Shown piece after piece: positions 31,988 through 32,137 of a stretch of 32,137 nt of DNA. Under the pieces are notes generated by a model that was not told where the DNA came from, ran no database searches, and saw only the letters and a program-made list of their open reading frames with translations. A program made the position numbers and the translations under genes. The stretch is from an uncultured Pseudomonadales bacterium. Its GTDB lineage: Bacteria; Pseudomonadota; Gammaproteobacteria; Pseudomonadales; Porticoccaceae. Positions within the stretch are counted from its first letter, which is position 1. Each line of letters begins with the position of its first letter. Where the stretch lies: NCBI GenBank assembly GCA_943788445.1, contig CALSQH010000011.1:1-32137 (forward strand), read 5' to 3'.

Positions 31988-32137
31988 TTATAACCAGCGG
32001 CGAACGGTTGATTGATAGGCCTCAAATTCACTGCCAAACAATTTAATCAAGGCTCGTTCTTCAGGGGTAATCTGGTAGCGCTGGATGTAGGCCATAAAGC
32101 CTATTACAGCGACCAAGCCGAAGGGTGCGGCAAGATA
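31988..32137 (-). CDS. Isoprenylcysteine carboxyl methyltransferase-like protein, C-terminal part
   Basis: The last 49 residues are visible; the gene starts beyond the right edge. They read YLAAPFGLVAVIGFMAYIQRY followed by QITPEERALIKLFGSEFEAYQSTVRRWL and stop. The hydrophobic helix and the xPEExxLxxxFGxExxxYxxxVRRWL ending are typical of bacterial ICMT/phospholipid-methyltransferase family membrane proteins. The substrate is not determinable. It is read in the same direction as the LysR gene but 282 bp away. Confidence 0.75.
   Translation of the reverse strand, partial: YLAAPFGLVAVIGFMAYIQRYQITPEERALIKLFGSEFEAYQSTVRRWL

Noticed and set aside
31847..31993. 48-aa plus-strand frame with AGGGA upstream
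   Set aside because: No family resemblance, it overlaps the end of the methyltransferase-like gene on the other strand, and there is no promoter.

Overview
The window looks like a chromosomal segment of a free-living, probably marine gammaproteobacterium. The clues are a YjbEFGH-type exopolysaccharide cluster next to large SLBB-type export proteins, the heterotetrameric sarcosine oxidase operon with purU, a FecI/FecR/TonB-receptor signalling set, and receptor sequence resembling the Spongiibacter/OM60 lineages. The genus-level guess is weak. Almost every protein gene is on the minus strand. The tRNA locus at about 10.3-10.9 kb is on the plus strand.

Layout, left to right. 1-7.6 kb is a surface-polysaccharide export operon read leftwards: a YjbE-like secreted protein with a GTT-repeat tail, YjbH, YjbF, a seven-SLBB Wza/OtnA-like protein and a Wzz-like co-polymerase, then the start of an SLC13-type permease. 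No yjbG/gfcC is present. A small plus-strand ORF with its own promoter and ribosome binding site lies between yjbE and yjbH and may be frameshifted. 7.6-10.1 kb holds an HTTM-DCC fusion membrane protein and a ComEA-like helix-hairpin-helix protein with a clear terminator.

10.3-10.95 kb is the most unusual part. A near-consensus sigma70 promoter drives a transcript with three nearly identical 136-bp tandem units followed by an intact tRNA-Leu(CAG). Each unit starts with the first 24 nt of that tRNA and then carries hairpins whose loops show CAGGAUG and CAGGACG, the repeat consensus of CsrB-type RNAs. RNase P cleavage at the tRNA would release a leader of about 500 nt that could act as a CsrA sponge.

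11.1-17.2 kb is the soxBDAG-purU one-carbon operon (sarcosine to glycine plus formaldehyde/5,10-CH2-THF, with 10-formyl-THF hydrolysis by PurU). purU has a frameshift in a homopolymer. 17.3-20.2 kb is more AT-rich and looks like a patchwork: the C-terminal stump of an M19 dipeptidase, an EutB/EutC-like pair, a truncated HTH antitoxin-like gene and a small phage-type protein.

20.3-31.7 kb is a self-contained uptake and degradation system read leftwards: LysR regulator, FecI-type sigma, FecR, TonB-dependent receptor with an STN signalling domain, prolyl-oligopeptidase (S9) enzyme, GPH-type MFS transporter and a second S9 enzyme. Both peptidases lack signal peptides, so the logic is outer-membrane uptake, inner-membrane import and cytoplasmic cleavage of a small, probably proline-containing or cyclised peptide. 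The gene set resembles the accessory half of proteobacterial lasso-peptide loci (isopeptidase, TonB receptor, FecI/FecR), but no precursor or maturation gene is visible. The window ends in the C-terminus of an isoprenylcysteine-methyltransferase-like protein.
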